16,928 bases of DNA from Ignavibacteriaceae bacterium (GTDB taxonomy: Bacteria > Bacteroidota > Ignavibacteria > Ignavibacteriales > Ignavibacteriaceae). The position numbers and the translations under genes are program-made. The stretch covers positions 1 through 16,928 of the forward strand of contig JARLHB010000389.1 in the NCBI GenBank assembly GCA_031292465.1, in the 5' to 3' direction. Of this stretch, positions 15,503 to 16,928 are shown piece after piece (position 1 is the stretch's first letter; each line of letters opens with the position of its first letter). The notes beneath the pieces are model-generated. The model did no database searches. It was given only the letters and a program-made list of their open reading frames with translations, and was not told the DNA's origin.

Positions 15503-16852
15503 ATGAAAAAAGTATTACTGTTATTCTCAATTTTCTTTGCAGGGATTTGTTACTCACAATCATCAAGTTATTTGTACAAGAATGCACTTACTTTTAATAT
15601 TGCGGATTCTTTAGTCAGTCCATATCTGTGCACGGTTGATACTTCGGGTAATTTGTGGGTTGTTTCAACCAACTTTACCAGTACTTCTGCTATAAATGGA
15701 GTTTTTAAGGCTGGAGCGGGAGAAACCACACTTCAGCTTATAATTAAATTCTCAACTTCAGACAGTGTTAGGAATGTTACCGGTGTTACCTCAATTGGGA
15801 ATGACATTTTCGTCTCTGCCAGGATGGTTGCTCCAACCAATTATTCAGTGCCAAATTATTATCCATATTCGGAAATCATATATCTACCGGACGGTGATGC
15901 ATCAAGGGAACAGATATTTAAATATCCTGCTAATACCGGCTATGGAACGTGGTATACCGGTTTGGCTGCAAGTAAAGACGGATATTTGTATTTCGGACAG
16001 TCTTATTTAGTTACGATCGGAACGGTAGACGGCAGAAAATCCTCTTCAAATTTGGGGGGTACTATTGGTTTTGCAGGAAGTATTACATTGGAACCTGGCG
16101 GCGATTTAACTTATCCAAATGTAATCGATTTAATCCGTGATGTCGCCATTGTTCCGGATGGAAATTATGCAGATACTTTAGCGATAATTTATACATCAAG
16201 AAATTCATCTTCCGATGCAGGTGGAAGCAGCAAGGGTGGAATAGCTGCATGGACTGGCGGCGCTGAATCAGGCCCAGCTAATTATCATGCACAAAGAGTT
16301 AGTGATTTGAACAGTTTTCTTGCATTAAGCACTTCTGTTCCTTACGGAATTTCTGTTAACCCTTCAAACACTTATTTGTATGTCTGCGGTACCGACTCAT
16401 CGAGAAAATGGGTTAAGGGTTTTCATGTATCAGGCAATTTTGCAGTGCAGGTTGATGAATTACCAAGCAGCACTTCGGGCGATGTTAAAGATTCAAAAGG
16501 CGCCCCGTTTATTGCACCTTCGGATGTTGCATTTACTGCAGATGGTACAATTGCTTATGTAACAGATGAAGGATCAAAGTCAGTATTTAAATTTTCTAAT
16601 TTGCCAACTGCTGTTGCAGGCGGCAAAAATCAGGCAGTCCATTCTTTTGAGCTTGCGCAGAATTATCCTAATCCTTTTAATCCTTCAACGCAAATAGTTT
16701 ACAGTATAGCTTCAGCAGCGAACGTTAAGGCTGAAGTGTATAATATTTACGGAGAGGTTGTTTCCGTTATTACTAACGGTTATGTAAAAGAAGGCACCCA
16801 CGTTATTAATTTTAACGGTTCAAAATATGCATCAGCCATTGTTTTGATATAG
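15503..16852 (+). CDS. Secreted beta-propeller-like protein with an incomplete T9SS sorting domain
   Basis: The 449-residue product has a signal peptide (VLLLFSIFFAGICYS|Q) and then about 350 residues of beta-strand-rich sequence with repeated short elements such as VDTSGNLWVVS, AASKDGYLYFG, VNPSNTYLYVCG and FTADGTIAYVTDE. These are typical of NHL/SMP-30-like propeller blades. No enzymatic motif is recognised, so a binding role or a lactonase-like role is possible. Residues 382-449 start a type A T9SS sorting domain (ELAQNYPNPFNPSTQ, then VYNIYGEVV and GTHVINFNGSKYAS). It stops at ASAIVLI with two adjacent stop codons, about 15-20 residues before such domains normally end, and the usual GIYFYRL and basic C-terminal strands are missing. 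GGAGAG at 15491-15496 supports the start. This could be a frameshift, a true truncation or an error near the end of the assembled sequence. Confidence 0.78.
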   Translation: MKKVLLLFSIFFAGICYSQSSSYLYKNALTFNIADSLVSPYLCTVDTSGNLWVVSTNFTSTSAINGVFKAGAGETTLQLIIKFSTSDSVRNVTGVTSIGNDIFVSARMVAPTNYSVPNYYPYSEIIYLPDGDASREQIFKYPANTGYGTWYTGLAASKDGYLYFGQSYLVTIGTVDGRKSSSNLGGTIGFAGSITLEPGGDLTYPNVIDLIRDVAIVPDGNYADTLAIIYTSRNSSSDAGGSSKGGIAAWTGGAESGPANYHAQRVSDLNSFLALSTSVPYGISVNPSNTYLYVCGTDSSRKWVKGFHVSGNFAVQVDELPSSTSGDVKDSKGAPFIAPSDVAFTADGTIAYVTDEGSKSVFKFSNLPTAVAGGKNQAVHSFELAQNYPNPFNPSTQIVYSIASAANVKAEVYNIYGEVVSVITNGYVKEGTHVINFNGSKYASAIVLI

Positions 16853-16859
16853 TAGATGA

Positions 16860-16914
16860 AAACTGCGGCTTAAACTGCGGCAGAAGGGCAAAAAACTGGG
16901 ACAGCTGCCAGTTT
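16860..16914. repeat. Direct repeat and hairpin after the last gene
   Basis: AAACTGCGGC occurs twice (16860-16869 and 16872-16881) with a 2-base gap. A 7-bp stem AAACTGG/CCAGTTT (16893-16899 with 16908-16914) follows, with an 8-base loop. This may be a weak terminator for the gene ending at 16852, although no T-run follows. The window ends 14 bases later. Confidence 0.35.
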
Positions 16915-16928
16915 AGCTTATTTACAAA

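Noticed and set aside
16853..16928. Continuation of the last gene in another frame
   Set aside because: The frame is open to the window end, but its translation does not look like the missing end of a T9SS sorting domain.

Overview
The window looks like Bacteroidota/Chlorobiota-type DNA, most likely from an Ignavibacteria-like lineage. The evidence is an AT-rich base composition, many secreted glycan-active enzymes, and a type IX secretion (T9SS) sorting motif of the form QNYPNPFNPST in the last gene. That motif is characteristic of this group. I cannot place the organism more precisely. All recognisable genes lie on the + strand.

Layout. Bases 1-651 hold the 3' end of a secreted Fn3-containing protein, followed by a strong hairpin terminator. 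Next come a DUF4434+Fn3 protein (954-2381), a 10-TM sugar permease of the drug/metabolite transporter superfamily (2482-3486), a ribokinase (3651-4568), and a secreted TIM-barrel protein fused to a formylglycine-generating-enzyme-like (FGE-like) domain (4601-6754). A 300-bp gap carries a terminator-like hairpin and a perfect 24-bp palindrome that fits a LacI-family operator. It precedes a compact run of GH27 (7055-8260), a second DUF4434+Fn3 protein (8292-9635) and a second GH27 (9719-10921). After these come a GH127/DUF1680 enzyme (11114-13126), a secreted FAD-dependent oxidoreductase (13471-15354), and a secreted beta-propeller-like protein whose T9SS sorting domain is cut short (15503-16852).

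How the genes may work together (inference). Most products carry N-terminal signal peptides and would act in the periplasm or outside the cell. GH27 enzymes remove terminal alpha-galactose or related sugars, GH127-type enzymes remove beta-L-arabinofuranose or related residues, and the DUF4434 and TIM-barrel/FGE-like proteins look like glycosidase-fold proteins of unknown specificity. The permease and ribokinase would bring in and phosphorylate a pentose, most simply ribose. No SusC/SusD pair, TonB receptor, regulator or sulfatase lies in the window, so this is a carbohydrate-enzyme cluster rather than a canonical polysaccharide utilisation locus. The most novel parts are the repeated DUF4434/GH27 pairing, in which the two GH27 copies differ in a substrate loop, and the TIM-barrel/FGE-like fusion, which lacks the cysteines of true FGE. 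I see no tRNA, rRNA, CRISPR array, insertion sequence or integrase.
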